This document shows, piece by piece, positions 38,101 to 53,100 of a stretch of 64,000 bases of DNA. The DNA is from Tolypeutes matacus. Its lineage: Eukaryota > Chordata > Mammalia > Cingulata > Chlamyphoridae. Both the position numbers and the translations under genes were made by a program. The stretch covers positions 28,583,317 through 28,647,316 of the forward strand of contig JAKSZT010054334.1 of assembly GCA_026826555.1 (NCBI GenBank), written 5' to 3'. Position 1 is the first letter of the stretch. Each line of letters begins with the position of its first letter. The notes under the pieces are model-generated. The model made no database searches and was not told where the DNA came from. It saw only the letters and a program-made list of their open reading frames with translations.

Positions 38101-41100
38101 GTTCATTCCTAAAAATAAATCATAGCCCAATAATACGGAGATTGAATCAGTAAGAAAAATTTCCCAACAAAGAAAAGTCCAGCACCAGATGGCTTCACTG
38201 GTGACTTCTAAGAAACATTTAAGGTAGAATTAATGCCAATCCTTCTCAAACTTTCAAAAAATTGAAGAGAAGGGAATAGTTTCTAACTCATCTGATGAGA
38301 CTAATATTACCCTGATACTGAAGACGGTTAAAGAACAGCACAAGAAAAGAGACTTATAGACCGATTTCCATTATGAATATACATGCAAAAATCCTCAACA
38401 AAACACAAGCTGAATACAATAGCACATTAAAAGAACTATACACTATAACCAAGTGGGATTCATCCCAGGAATGCAAGGGTGGTTCTACATAAGAAAATCA
38501 ATCAATGTAAGACATAACATTAAAAGAATGAAGGGGAGGGGGAAACACATGATCATCTCAATTAATGCAGAAAAAGAATTTGACAAAATTTAATACCATT
38601 TCATAATAAAGACACTCAATAAACTGAGAAGGGAACTTTGCAACAAAATAAAGGCCTTATGTGAAAAACCCACAGCTAACATCACACTCAAAGGATGAAT
38701 GACTGAAAACTTTCCCTTAAGACCAGGAATAAGACAAGGATGGCTGCTTTCACCACTTCAACATAATACTGGAAGTTCTAGCCAGAACAATTGGGGGAAA
38801 TAAAAGAAAAAAAAAAAAAGGAAGGAAGAAGTAAAACTATCTGTAGTCACAGACAACATGATCTTATATGTAGAAAACACTAAAAAATCTATCAACAAAC
38901 TATTAGAGCTAATAAATGAATTCAGCAGTTGCATGATACAAAATCAACATGCAAAATAGTTTATTTCTATACCCTACTAATGATAACTCTATTTACAATA
39001 ACATCAGAAATAATTAAATACTTTGGAATAAATTTAAGCGAGACGTAAGATTTATATGTTGAAAACTACAAAATGTTGCTGAAAATTTAAAAAGACCTAA
39101 ATAAATGGAAAGACACCACATGTTCATAGACTGGAAGACTTAACATTGTTTAAGAAGACAATACTAACTAAAGTGATATACAGATTCAGTGTAATCCCTA
39201 TCAAAATTCCAACAGCATCTTTTGCAGAAATGGAAAAATGTGTCCCAAAATACATATGGAATTCAAAAGACCCAGAATAGCCAAAACAATCTTGAAAAGG
39301 AAGAACAAAATTGGAGCACTCACACTTCTCAATTTCAAAACTTACTGCAAAGCTACAGTAATCCAAACAGTGTGCTCCTGGCATAAGGGTAGGCATATTA
39401 ACCAATGAAATAGAACTGAGCACCTGGAAATCAATCCTCACATCAATGGTCAATTGATTTATGACAAGTGTGCCAAGCCATTCCATGGGCAAAAAGAAGT
39501 CTCTTCAACAACCAATAATGTTGGGAAAACTGGATATCCACATGCAAAATAGTGAAATTGGACCCTTACCTTAAATAATATAAAAAAATTAATTCAAAAC
39601 AGATCAAAGGGCTATATTTAAGAGCTAAAACAATAAAACTTGGAGAAGAAAGCATAGAGAAAAATCCAGGCCCTTGGATTTTGCACTGGTTTCTTAAATA
39701 TGGCACTGAAAACACTAGCAACAAAAGAAAAAATAGATAAATTTGACTTGATTAATATTTTAAACTTTGTGCATCAAAGGACACTATCAAAAGAGTGAAA
39801 AGACAGTCCATAGAATAGGAGAAAATATTTCCAGACAATATATATATATAAAATAAGGGTTTAATATCTACAATATATAAAGAACTCTTACAACTCAACA
39901 ACAAAAAGCCAAACAATCCAATTTAAAAATGGGCAAAAGACTTGAATAGACATTTCTCCAAAAAAATATGCAAAGATACTCAATGTAGTTAATTATTAGG
40001 GAAATACAAATCAGAACCAATGTAGTATACCACCTCAAACCTGCTAGATTGGCTATAACATTTTTTAAAAAAGGGAAAAGAACAAGTGTCAGTGAGGATG
40101 TGGAAAAATTAGAACCCTCGTACATTGCTGGTGGGATTATAAAATGATGTAGCCACTGTGTAAAACAGTTTGGTGTTTACTTAAAATGGTATGAAACATA
40201 TGACTCAGCAATTCCACTCCTAGATTATAACCAAAGTAATTGAAAACAGGAACTCAGATATTGTATACTAATGTCCATGGCAGCATTATTCACAATAGCC
40301 AAAAGGTGAAAACAACAAGTATTCATCAACAGATGAATGTATAAACAAAAGGAGGTATATACATACAATGGAATGTATGCATACATTTTTCAGCCATAGA
40401 AAGGATTGAAGTTCTGATACATGTTGCAACATGGTGAACATTAAAAAATTTATACTAAGTCAAATAAACCAGACATAAACGGTTTATTCTACTTATATGA
40501 AATATCTAGACAAGGCAAATTCATAGAGACAGGAAGTGGAGCTATTGCTTAATGGATACAAAGTTTCTGTTTGGAGTGATGAAAATTTTTGGAAATAGTG
40601 TTGACAGTTGCACAACATTCTGAATGTAATCAATACCACTTAAAAATAGTTAAAATGGCAAATTTGATGATATATATGTATACCACAATACAAAAGTAAA
40701 AAATAAATCAAAGCCCCAAACTTGGGAGACAAAGCAATTCACCATCAAACATTGGGGCAAGTCTTAAAAAAAAAAAAAAAAAAAAAAAAGTTTTGTTGAG
40801 GGCAAAAAGGGAAGGTCATTTCACCCATATTTATTGTCGAATCCCGTGCTAATAAAATATGGTTGTGAAGCTAAAAGGTGAAATCATTTTATCTTCTATT
40901 TATCATCACCTATAGAAATCAGATTAAAAGACACTAATAAGTTTTACCTAGTGGTTTTTTCACTTCCTTTGGGATTCACTTTAATAACATTATCAAGGCC
41001 TTCACGTCTTAAAAAACAAAAACATAGATCAGTTTCATTATTCCCATGGTATTAGTTACATATACATTCCATATGCTTGACGATTAATTCAAGCCTTTGG

Positions 41101-44100
41101 GGAAAATTATACTGATATTAAACTCACTTTTATTATAAAAATGCTTATAAATAATATAATTAATCTTTAGGATTTTATTACATTATATGTAAATTCAAAT
41201 AGTATATATGGTAGAATCTCCAAAGTGAAGATCATGGGCACTAGGGATCAGAGACAGAAGAAAAAACAGATTTAGAGACGTGACCCCCTCAATATCACTG
41301 AGAAGGTCAATTAAGCTATGAGAAAATATCCAAGTTTCAAAAACATCCAAGCAGTTCTCTCCCTCTGCTGGGTTTAGCTGTCCTAGTGTTTTCTTTGATA
41401 AAAGTTTCAAGGTCTTGACTTCTTTGGGGAAAAAAACATCAAAACCTTATTGTCGGTTAGGTTACATACAATTTTCTTTAAAATGTGTTTGAACAAGAAT
41501 GTCCCTGAAAGTAGTGTCAAATGTTTCCAGGGCTGAATGCCCAGAAAGACCTTTGACTTCATTATCCTTAGCTTACCTTATTAATTTCCACCATAGTGCT
41601 TGATTTAAACCATAAAATTAGAGTGAGACATGTCTCTCACTTTGCAATTTTGTCCTTTCAATTTCTTCATTTAAAAAAATGTGAAATCCATGAATTTAAG
41701 AAAATATCGAATATGAGCTTATATGGCAGGTTTTCCTGTACTTGCTTCAAAGGCAACTGAAATATGTGGCTCATGGGAAGCAGATGTGGCTCAAGCGATT
41801 GAGCTCCTGCCTACCACATGGGAGATCGGGTTCAGTTCCCGGTGCCTCCTAGAGAAGACGAGCAAGACAGCGAGCTGGTGCAATGGAGAGGCCTGGTGAG
41901 CTGACACAACAAGATGATGCAACAAGGAGACACAAAGAAGAAAAACAATGAGACACACAACAAAAAAAGCAGGGAGCTGAGGTGGCTCCGGTAATTGAGC
42001 ACCTCTTTCACACATGAGAGGTCCCAGATTCAGTTTCCAGTGCCTCTTAAAGAGAAGACCAGCAGAGGCAGAGAGCACACAGTGAATGGATACAGACAGC
42101 AGACAATGAGGGCAAACAACAGGGGCGGGGGGTGGGGCGGGGTGAGGAATAAATAAATCTTAAAAAAAAAAAAAAGAAAATAGAATGAGGTTAGAGAATG
42201 GAAAGCTGAGGGGTTAACTTGTGAAAAAAAAATGTCCTATAAAAAAAAAGCAATAATATTCTTTTTCCTACTATCTCTGATAGGCCTAAACAGTTCAACA
42301 GTTCACCTGCAAGTGAAGAAATATAAGTATCCAATGGCTGTGTGATTGTTACTGCCAACACTTTTCATCATATAGATTTTGTTTAATGTTCTAAATCAGA
42401 GACAGTAGAGAACACATCTGCCAAAATGATTTGGAAAGCTATAGTACCATTCTGTGCACAGACTGGCACAGATAGAGTTTTTAAAAAAAATAACCATGAC
42501 AATAGAAATAATTATCATATTTAGGAAGGCAAATGCAATGACTAAGGAAACACAAGGTAAACATTCAATCTGGGGGCAGACAATAGTAGAGAAATATCAT
42601 AAATCCCTACCCTTTGTCATTCTTGACCATCCTGGGATTTTCTTTGATGAAACTGTCAAGACTTGGGTCTCTTTCAACATGAAAAATAAAATCAGTAACA
42701 TAAGTCTTTCTCAACATGAAAGATGAAATCAATAAAGTAAGTTAATTTTGTAGTATATCAATATAAGTCTAGAACCATCAGTTAATCTTTCAAATGCAAG
42801 CAGTTCAGTTATGAATCATTAATTAATCATTTTATGATACAAAATATATAAAAGCATGGCTCTTGACCTTGAGATATTTACCAGCATATTTGAGCTATAT
42901 GTGCGAAACAACTCTAGCAAGATTTCAATCGAAGAATGCCTTAGTACGTGCTAAAGACTTCAGTGGTAGCTATGCATGCAGCATCAAAATGTCTTAGAGT
43001 AAGTATATTTAGTTCATAAAACCAGCCCATGTCCACTACTTGTAACTGCCAGTTGGATTTCTTTCATTTTTAGCTATAAAAAGGAACTGGATATCATCTA
43101 GGTCATCCCCTTCATTTCACAGGACCAGGAAACAGAGGTCCCTAGAGGTTAAGAGACTTGCCCAGGGTCACCCAGAGCCAGGATCAAGACAGTAACCCAT
43201 CTCCTGACCCAGATCCAGAGCCTCTTCCACTAGCCTGCTGATCCTGCGCTACTCAGGGGGTATCACCCAGAGAATGGTGTACAGTCTAGGACTCAATCAA
43301 ACTGGTCTGTAAGAGTTTTATTCGAATCTTACCCTTTGCCATCTCTGTCTGTCCAAGTGTTCACACAGATGAGATTTTCAAGGCTTTTGGCTCTTTAAAC
43401 ACAAAGAAAGTCAAGTAAAAGACTGCATATTGAAATGAAATTGTGTGGTATCTAGAAAGGTCAGATACAATAAACATTCTTCATGAATTGCTCATTTACT
43501 CGTATATTGAATGGAAGAGCAGAAATCCTTCTGGGCAATTATGTCTGAACTGAATGTACGAAACTGAAAGCACTACCCCATCTGCTAGTACATTTCCCTG
43601 CCAGAGGATAAAACTCCCTTCCAGTTAATGTCTGAAAGAATAAGACAAGCAATCTGGGAGATATTTTCAGATTAGAGACAGTTGCACTTACCTTTTCTCT
43701 GTTTGCTCTGCCTTCAGATTTGCTCTGAAGAGACTATCAAGACCTTGATTTCTTTAAATGAATTGAAAAAAAAAAAACCTCATCAGTGGTAATAACAGAT
43801 ACTTAACTCAATAAAAATATAGACTGGTTTATATCCAAGATAGGAAATGTAAGCTGGTTGGGAAAGGTGAGCTACAATTTTTTAAATTGCTTCATTGCAA
43901 AAGGGAATTTTCATGGACTCAAAATTTAGATTATAATGACCTTAGAAAAAAATAAAAGTAATAGAGGCAAACCGGTCCACAAGCTCTAACCAGTTTCCAG
44001 ATGTGGTGTTTGGGTTCATGTAGTGTTTCTGTTTTTATTGTAAGCCAGTGTTTACAAAGATGGCCATTACACATAGAAACCTGGAATTTTAGGATCTCTT

Positions 44101-47100
44101 GAAAATGTCCTACAATGCTAGAACACGTGGCAACTGTCAGCTGAAGCTGAGAAGCAGCTGGCACTTCAGATAGGGAGTTCCTTCTCCTTTTTGCCTCAAT
44201 TCCTGCACTCCTGTGTTTCTCACAGTCAGCCCTTTTCACTCACTTACACCTGTGTGGCCTTAGTAGGCATAGAGTCTGTAAGTCCTGGTCTAGAAACTGA
44301 AAACCAGCAAATTTAAGTGACTTGCCAAAAGTCACTTAGAGAGATCATTATTGTCAGAATGGAGTGTGAAAATCACATCTCTAGATACTCAGATCAGTTC
44401 ATTCTACATTTTCTTTATTTTCTTCCTTCTCTCTGGTACCTTCCCATTTAATGTGTCTATATGAAAAGTAAAAAAGAGATAACTAAAATTGTACACAGCT
44501 TCAAAATAGACTTCAACTATTCATTTTTCTCTCAGCACATTTTAAATTATGCAATTATAAATTATTCAAAGTAAGGCGATAATATTAACAAAGATAATAT
44601 GTGGTGTTTGTGGTGGTCTAATAAACTTAAAATATTCATTAATAAAACCAAGGTATATTGTTGTACGGGAGTATTCATGTTTCACTAAGAGAAATGTGAT
44701 TATATAGTAATCTTAATAAATAGAATTTTAAAAAATCAGACACGTTCATATTGTATCTTTTGACTTCAATAACCATTCATAATAATGATTAGATATTTTT
44801 TATTTCCATAAGCTTTTTATTCAAGATTTGTAAGATACTCGGAGTTTCTATTTGGATTGATTGTACACTTTTGGCAATGGTGGCACAATATTGTGACTAT
44901 AACTAACAGCACTGAATTAAATATGTGAATGTGGTTAAAAATGAGGTTAGCTCGTATATATGTTACTAGAATAAAATTGTAAAAAAACAAATGTAAGACT
45001 GTACAACACAGTGGACCATATTGTAAACAATGACTGTAGTTAATAGTACAATTATAAAAATTTTCTTTCATGAATTATAACAAATGGACCACACTAATGC
45101 AAGATTTTAATAATAGGATGAGAATGTTGTATTTTATGTATTTTATGCATGATATTTTTAATTTCTCTGATTAAAAAATTAACAATAAAAAAAAAGATTT
45201 GTAAGATACTTTTGACTAGCCCAGTATGTGAGTCCTCATGTTCCCATACAGAGAAGACATGTCACAATATGCAATTGGGTAATAAAGCAGAGATGCTTTT
45301 AAATCTTACCTATTTAAGCTTTTGTTCATTTTGATGAGATTATCCAAGTCTTTGCTTTTGCAAGAAAAAAATATCTCAATCAGTAAAAGTCTACTGAGAG
45401 TCAAAGGGCAGATTCACCCTTAAAACAATTATTTCCGAATTCCCTGAAATACAGCACACATCCGACCTTTATCTACTGTGAAAGTCTCAATTTCCTTCAA
45501 GGATCTCCTCCAAGAAGTCTTTCCTATCCTCCAACTGTGTAGAGCCCCTACATTTTTTAGCACTTAGAGCATTATTCCTTTTTGCATTTCTTTCACGGGG
45601 CTTACCTTAGTATACTTTGTAATATAGTAATTGCACACTTGCCCCAGTGTTAAAGATCCTGCCCCACACACACACAACACCAATAAAATTTAGAACTCTA
45701 TTTTATGTTGTATCCCTTTCAGTCTTTAGCACAGTGTCTTTTATACAGTGGTGCTTAATACAAGTTTTTAATTGAAACTATAAATACAGGTACATTGAAT
45801 AATTATAGATTCTAGCTTTGGACCACATACTTGCACAAAGTAGCTATTGGAAAATATGTATGCATCCATAAGTCTGGCTTCCTTCTTGAATTCAACCTCT
45901 ACCTCACTCCAAGTAAGCTTAATTAGCTCTGCTATTTCTATGTTTAAGAACTGCAAAACTTTTTGGGTGCTGTTTCAGGAGTAAGTGTGTTTAAATGTTT
46001 AAACTAAACTCCTGGGTTCCAGAATATCCCTTAGAATCACATGGGCTCAGCTTCTCCCCCAAACGTGCAGCCCAGGTGTGTTCCCCGGAGCAGAGCACTC
46101 TGTTTCTGGCTTTTGGTCTCTTCACAGCGTGTCTTCTCCCAACCCCCATATCTCTTGCCTTCCTCATCTGGTTTTTCAATTCGCAAAGTTTGCTTCTCCC
46201 TTCTTCCTGCTTTGGAATCATGTGTTTTTTAAGGATTCTCAATGTGTCTCCATCTTCTTGAGCCCTGTCTGTGTGGACTGGAGGCTGTGAGTCCCAGCAA
46301 GTCCAGGCTCCAAAGTGAGGGATACCTGGGTTCTAATCGAGATTTACTACTTATTAGCTGGTGGCTCTGGGCAAATCAACTACCCTCTTGCTGCCTCAAT
46401 TTTCCCTAAATTTGCTTAAAATGAAAAAATAATCATATCCACCTCAGAACCAACAAGCTAATGAATATAAATTGCTTGGCATGATGTCTCACAAATCATG
46501 AACTCTCAATTAATTTTGGTCATTATAATAAATAGTGCCCAGTCAGTACTGAATTTTTCATTTAATAAACACTTGTTCTATTAATTTTATTTTTTTATTT
46601 TTTTATTTTTTATTACAGAAGTTGTGAGCTTACAAAACAATCATGTATAATGAGCAGGGTTCCATACATGACTCCTCCACCAATACCTTACATTGTTGTG
46701 GAACATTTGTATCAGATTATGAAATAACATGATCAGACTATTACCACTAACTATGGCCCATAACTATACTAATGCTCTATTAATTTTTAAAACTACATTT
46801 AGAGAAACTAAGACTTTGGCTCAGTCTTAGAAAGATGTAGTTACTGAATCATGCAGGTATTTTGAAGTTGCCTAGCACAACATATTGCCAGAACTAGCAA
46901 CTGAGTCAGTCATCTTAAGAGACCCTGACAATATATTAAATTAATAGTCATCACAGAGATGAATTATTTAAAGGAATATTACCAGTGGGATGGTGGGATC
47001 GAAGGCTGAGAATAAGTGCTTAAACACAAAAGTTGCTGCCTGTGACAAAACTGGTTTAACACTCTCTCCTTGTGTAGGGCAAATGTAACGGTAGTGCCCC

Positions 47101-50100
47101 ATTATTGTTTCTTTGTTTGAAATTCTACCTTCCAACTCTTTGACTGAGAATCTATCTGCCTCCCCGAGGGAAAGAGCAAACCTAAGAATCCTGCTGATTT
47201 TAGCCCCAGACCTTTCTGACTCTTGTGAGTCACAATGATGAGCTTATCAGGATTTTGGGCTGCTCGTGTTTATCACAACAAATTTACCATAAATTGAGAA
47301 GACTCTGTGGTGAACCAAATTAAATGGAGACTGTGTTCTGGGTAAAGAGATTGAGCTTTTAAAGTGACTTGAAATTGATGAAAGGTTTGGATATCAAGTT
47401 TCACCATTGCATTTGCAACAAATTAAACGCTCTTAATCAAATAGCAGTAATGTGCCGTTCCACAAAGGAGCGTCACAAAGGCAGCTTGGATAAAGAAGCT
47501 ATTTCTAGTCCCTGTGGACGGCCCATAGGAATACTCTGCAATGAATATGTCTATGCAGCAGACATTTCCCTGGTCCCTACCTAAGCAACCACTTCTCCCT
47601 GCGCTGGTTATGTCAGGCTGTGGGGAGTATGGGCTGTGGACAGGGAGGAAGGACAGGGAAGGTAAACTAACTACAGCTCTCATTGTTTTTGTTTGATGTA
47701 AGTCAAAGCATCACTTCCCTTTAACCTCACTCGCCTATCCCTCAAACATCCCGATTGCCCATCAGAATACCATCAAATATCTATTTAAATCGAAATTTTA
47801 ACCACATACAAAAATAAATAAAATGGAAGATCTAGGCCTTTGAACTAGAGAAGAAAGAGAAAAGACACACATTCACGATGCTTTCTATAGTCTCCCTGTA
47901 GATTCAGAGCTCACAGGATGGTTATAAATTTGTACAGAAAGCATTTTTGTTTCTTCTTGTTAGTTGTTTTCACTGAGACTGCGATACCTAGCAACATTCT
48001 TAGCATTACTAAATTCCATGAAACAAGATTTTTTTTGCACGAGTTTGGGATTTAAATTATGAAATATTTATACTCAAGATTTTCTCACTGCTCCTTTTTT
48101 TTTCTTTACCATAATCTATTATATAAACACCTACTTTGCACAATGCATCATGTCAGACACTGGCAGGGACATATAGTTAATCAGACACAACCTATGCCCT
48201 CAGAGATTTTAGAGAAGATAAGACATTTACACAAATAACATGAGACAGAACTGAATCTGATTAAGTACCATAAAAATAAGAATGGTGGGTCTCTAATAGC
48301 TGAGAAAGGCAGAAGTCACAATTCACTGAGTCACTCAGGGAAGACTTCACAGAAGAGGTGATATTTGAGCTGGATCTTAAAAAAATAGGTAGGATTTGGA
48401 TAGCTTGAGCTGGTAGCCTTGAGGCTAGAAAAGGCCTCCAGATGGGTGGAATGCCATAAACAAAGGTAGAGTTTCTGGAAACTGTAGAAAGAAGTGGCTC
48501 AGTTTGGTTTGAATATAGGGAAAAGATGAGGGTGAAGTAAAAAATAACTATGGAATGTTAGGCTGGAGCCAGATTAGTAGATTAGCACAGGCCTTGAATG
48601 AGGTTTTATGCAATAGAGTGGACAATGAGGTACCATTAGAGTGACATGGTCAGAACAAAATCTTAGGAAGAAAACTCTGACATTGAAGTGTGGTAATGGT
48701 AGTAGGAAGAGAGACTGGAGGAATGTAAGTCAATCAGAGAGATTCTCTAATAACTGATGCTGGAACTGTGAGGGATTGAATTGGGGAGACCATGAGGGCA
48801 TGAGGGCCATTTCAGACACTTAATCCGTAGGCACCTGATCCTTCCTAAAGGGGAAAAGAGCCAGGGAAATCAAGAATGGTTCCAGAGAGTAAGACTGCAA
48901 GTACGGAAGAGCAGAAGAGAAATCAGCATGTTTGGAAAGGAGTTGGGTATGACCTAGGACTCCCTAAACGGGGAAAGCTGGGGAGAAAAGTAAGTAGAAG
49001 TCTAGGTTAGCAATGCAAATACAGGACTGGAGGTTTGGGAAGAATTCAGAACTGGAAGCAGCTAGGGTCACTGGGATGAGTAAATTCACAAGAGGAGGAA
49101 GCAGAGGAAGAAGAGAGTCCATAAATGTCATTTCCATCCATTATTCAGGGACACTGATTTACAGACCCGGATTCTATCTTCCTTTAAATTACATATAATT
49201 AACAGCATGGGAATTCTGTTCACATTTGAAACTTTTAAAGATACCATTTACACGTTTTGAAACGAAAAGAAAACAACGAGCTCAAAAGCTCTGCGAGCTC
49301 ACCCCTTATCTGTTTTCTGCGGTGAAATGGCCACTTTAACAATGTTATCGCCATCCAGACTCCTTCAAAAATGGAAAATAAATATGAATCAAGGGCGGCA
49401 GGAGAGCTATATCTGCAGTAGCCACAAATTATCATCCATTTCAATGAAGAAAGTGATCATGTATGTGTTTGTTCAGGGATTATTTAGTTTAACAGAATAA
49501 TAAAACGGCTCTATCTTATCTGCTCATGGCACACACAGTCGCACACTCCAACTTTGACACACAAACCCACACACCCCTCTTTGTCATTCCACCTGGGCAT
49601 CTGCTCTGCCACCTGGTGCTCACTGGAATAATTACAGTTTCTCCTAAGGGTTTGAAACTTAGCTCCTCCAAGTTCTCTACTTTAAACCTTGGCTGGGTCT
49701 TGGGACTGAAAGCTTCGGCCATAATGTAAACTGCCTCAAATGGGATTTGGGCATAAAAACTTTTTTTATGCTTGCTGCCTTTTGTTTGTTTGTTTTTTCT
49801 TTAACAGATTTGTATTTAAGAACTGGTTTTTTTTTTTTAATCCTAAAAGTTTACCCAATTTTCTTGTGTAAATGCGATTAAATTTAAATAACTCTAATAA
49901 AACATTTATAGCTGTCATACAAGATTTCAAACCATGTACTATAAACCACACTCTTTTTTTCTTTAAGTACGTTTTTCCTTTTTTAAGTTGATTTTTTCCT
50001 ATTGTTTTTAGAAAAACTAAATACCTGGCAAATACATAATTAAGCCAAAATAATAATAATAATAATAATAATAAGATATGGAAAAAGAAAATAGCTAGCT

Positions 50101-53100
50101 CTGTAAGTAAACACAGACGTATGTTCAGAGGTTTGTCTACCAGAGCTATTTGAGCTACATATCTAGATGCTTAATTAATCTGTCACATGGGGTGAAATGT
50201 CTTTCTTTCCCAGGCTTCCAAAGGGAAAGAAAGTATATTTAAACTATAGAATAGATGAAAGCACCTGGCTTGTAACAAGCATGAATCCAGGCTGGTCTCC
50301 CTGGATGATGAAAAGGAATGATCAGGGAACCCTTTATAAGTTTCCCTGTAATTAAAACCCGTGTTTCACAAACAATGTATCATAAAAATTAATATGGTTC
50401 CATGAGGAAGGGATTGGGTAGTCAAATAAGTTTGGGAGATGGAACCTACTTTTGGAAATTCAGAATATACACATGCATACTGAAGGTACTGAGAAGTCAT
50501 GTAGCAGAGAGCTCTACTTTAATGTGTTTTTAAAATGTGTTGGACCGTTAAGCCCTTTTTTCACAGAACATGCATTAACATCTTGTGGCACAGTTTGAGT
50601 TGCTGAGTTAGAGTTGCACTTTAAGTTACTATACAAGGGAAACGTGATTTTCCCCAAGACAGGTGTTCATGTGATTTCTGTTTCAAACTGGGATTCTTTT
50701 GAGACTCAAAGGAGATGATTTTAAAAATTTGAATTATTTAGGTCTTTTTCAATTCTGAAACAGTTTATATACTAAAACACACTAAAATCTGTACCAATGA
50801 AATACAACAAAGTTGAAAAGGATATAAATTAGTTTTTTTTTTCTTTTTAAACAGCAAAACTAGAGTCAGCTGACTATACACAAAAATCATGAGCAGCAGC
50901 TTTTCATTAAAGCGTTCATTATTTTGCTTTTTACTGATTCCGCAGGCTGTACACATTCTCTCTCTCACTCTCACAACACATTTACAGCTGTACATCCAGA
51001 CCAATTGTACAGGCATCTACAGAATAGTCACATAAAGAGAAGTATTTAAGTATTCAAGTATTTTCAAACTATTTATTTGACTGGCAAATTGTTTTATTAT
51101 TTTGATAGACCTATAGAAAAGCATTGCTCAGAAACTATTTTCAAAATCATTATTTTCTCCAATAAAATAAAAACAAGATAGATCCAGAACAAATACTACC
51201 TTGGATAGGATGTGCAAGATAACAAGCATAAACCAGGACTGTCCTTGGGAAACCAGAACATAATGTCACAATTTGTGAGTATCTTCCTGATGATGATGTA
51301 GGAGACTAAACATGACTCTACACAGCCAATTCTAGGCAACACTTTTGCACAACAGGCTTAATTAAATGCTTATATTTCCACCTATCCATTTTTACATCAA
51401 CATCAACTATGGCAAAGGCCTTGGGGCAAGATCTGAGGTGAACACACCTTCCCACCTTCAAGGGGTTGATCTTATTCTGTTTTCATGTTAGGACATTTTT
51501 GGTTGTTATCATAATGTCAAACGTAGAATAAAAATAAAAGGAATAAAATTCTATGAGTACTTATAAAAATATTTCTTACCCACTATATTGAAGGCAAGTT
51601 GAAAAACTGATTATATCTATTTATTATTAATTGTTTTGTACTTTAATGTGTTGTAATAAAGCATACTATATTATTTCTGCAATAGCATGGATACAGATCA
51701 TCATACCTTGTTCTTCTTTCAGAAGGTCTGTTGGTTTCTCTATATACACCTGGCCTAGGTGGATATATCTGCCTACATTTTTAAAGATAAAGATAATGTC
51801 TGTAAGAAAACAATTCTCTGTTAAATTTAAATGTAAAAGAAAACACTTAAGTTCAAGAAGATCCAAGTGTGTTAGAACCATAGCACTACTTGAGATAACA
51901 AACTTGAGCTTTTTTAGTTGGCTGGAACTCAGTCATCTCCTATTTGAAATTCCAAAGACTCCAATACACTTATTTTTTAATTTAGTCTATCAGTTTAAAT
52001 ATATTTCTAAACCACTGGGTATATCTAGAAATATTTGTCCTAAATATGCTCATGTTCACATTTCTTAGTCTCCAGATATCAGTAAAGTATTTTCGTACTT
52101 ACCCCTACTAAATAATATTTTAAAATGTTAAGACTCTTTTTCTTTGTTATTAGGTATCAAAGGAATGATTTTTTTTTTAAAGCATGCATCATTTAAATAC
52201 TATAAAACATGTCTCATTGTGCAGCACGCCTGTGGTCCATGCTTCACAATGTGTACTTTCCTCATTATCTCATTTCTTAATAAACTCTTTAATCCCTTGC
52301 CTACCCTAAAAAACAATACTACCAAGTATTATTTGCTCAGATAAAATGGGAAATATAACTATCAAGTATACATTGCAAATGAACTGGTAGCTGTCAGAAT
52401 TAAATTTTATGACGTTAGGTTCTGTCACAATTTATGATATAAAGTTTTTCTCTGCTCTTTGTATAAGCATCTGACTGACCTACTTATACATTCTTGCTTG
52501 TTCTCAAGAAACTATATTCAACTATTATGTACTCCTGAGGACATGTATTAATTACAAAGGAAACGATTCCATTTTACATTCTTTCATTAAAATCATCTTG
52601 CTGTGATTAAAGTAATCAGGATTTAAAACATGCAAGCTGTCCTAATTTTATTTTTAAACATTGGTGGAAGAAAGAAATTATAGTAAAAATGGATTACACC
52701 AATTCCCATGAAATTTAGCGACTTTTGATTCTAAATAAGTTTACTGACTTTAGATTAGAATTTAGACAGTACAAAACCGCTTTAGCTCCTTTTAAAAAAA
52801 TCCTATTCAAATTAAGATTTGGTACTCAATACTATAATAGTAAAAGGAAAATAATATAATAAACTTGAGAAGTTATTTTTAAGAATATGATTATAACCAT
52901 CTTACAAATAAAAAGTTATAAATCTGTTCTATATTTTAAATTAATTTAGTGAAGGAATATTGTCCTGACTCTTTTAAAAAATTTCACCCTCTCATCCTTA
53001 AGACAACATTTCACAGCTTCTATGATTTTTCACCAAATAGAAATTCGGATCTGGGTTTTTAACCCAATAGAATGAACACCTAATGCTACAAAGTCCTGCG

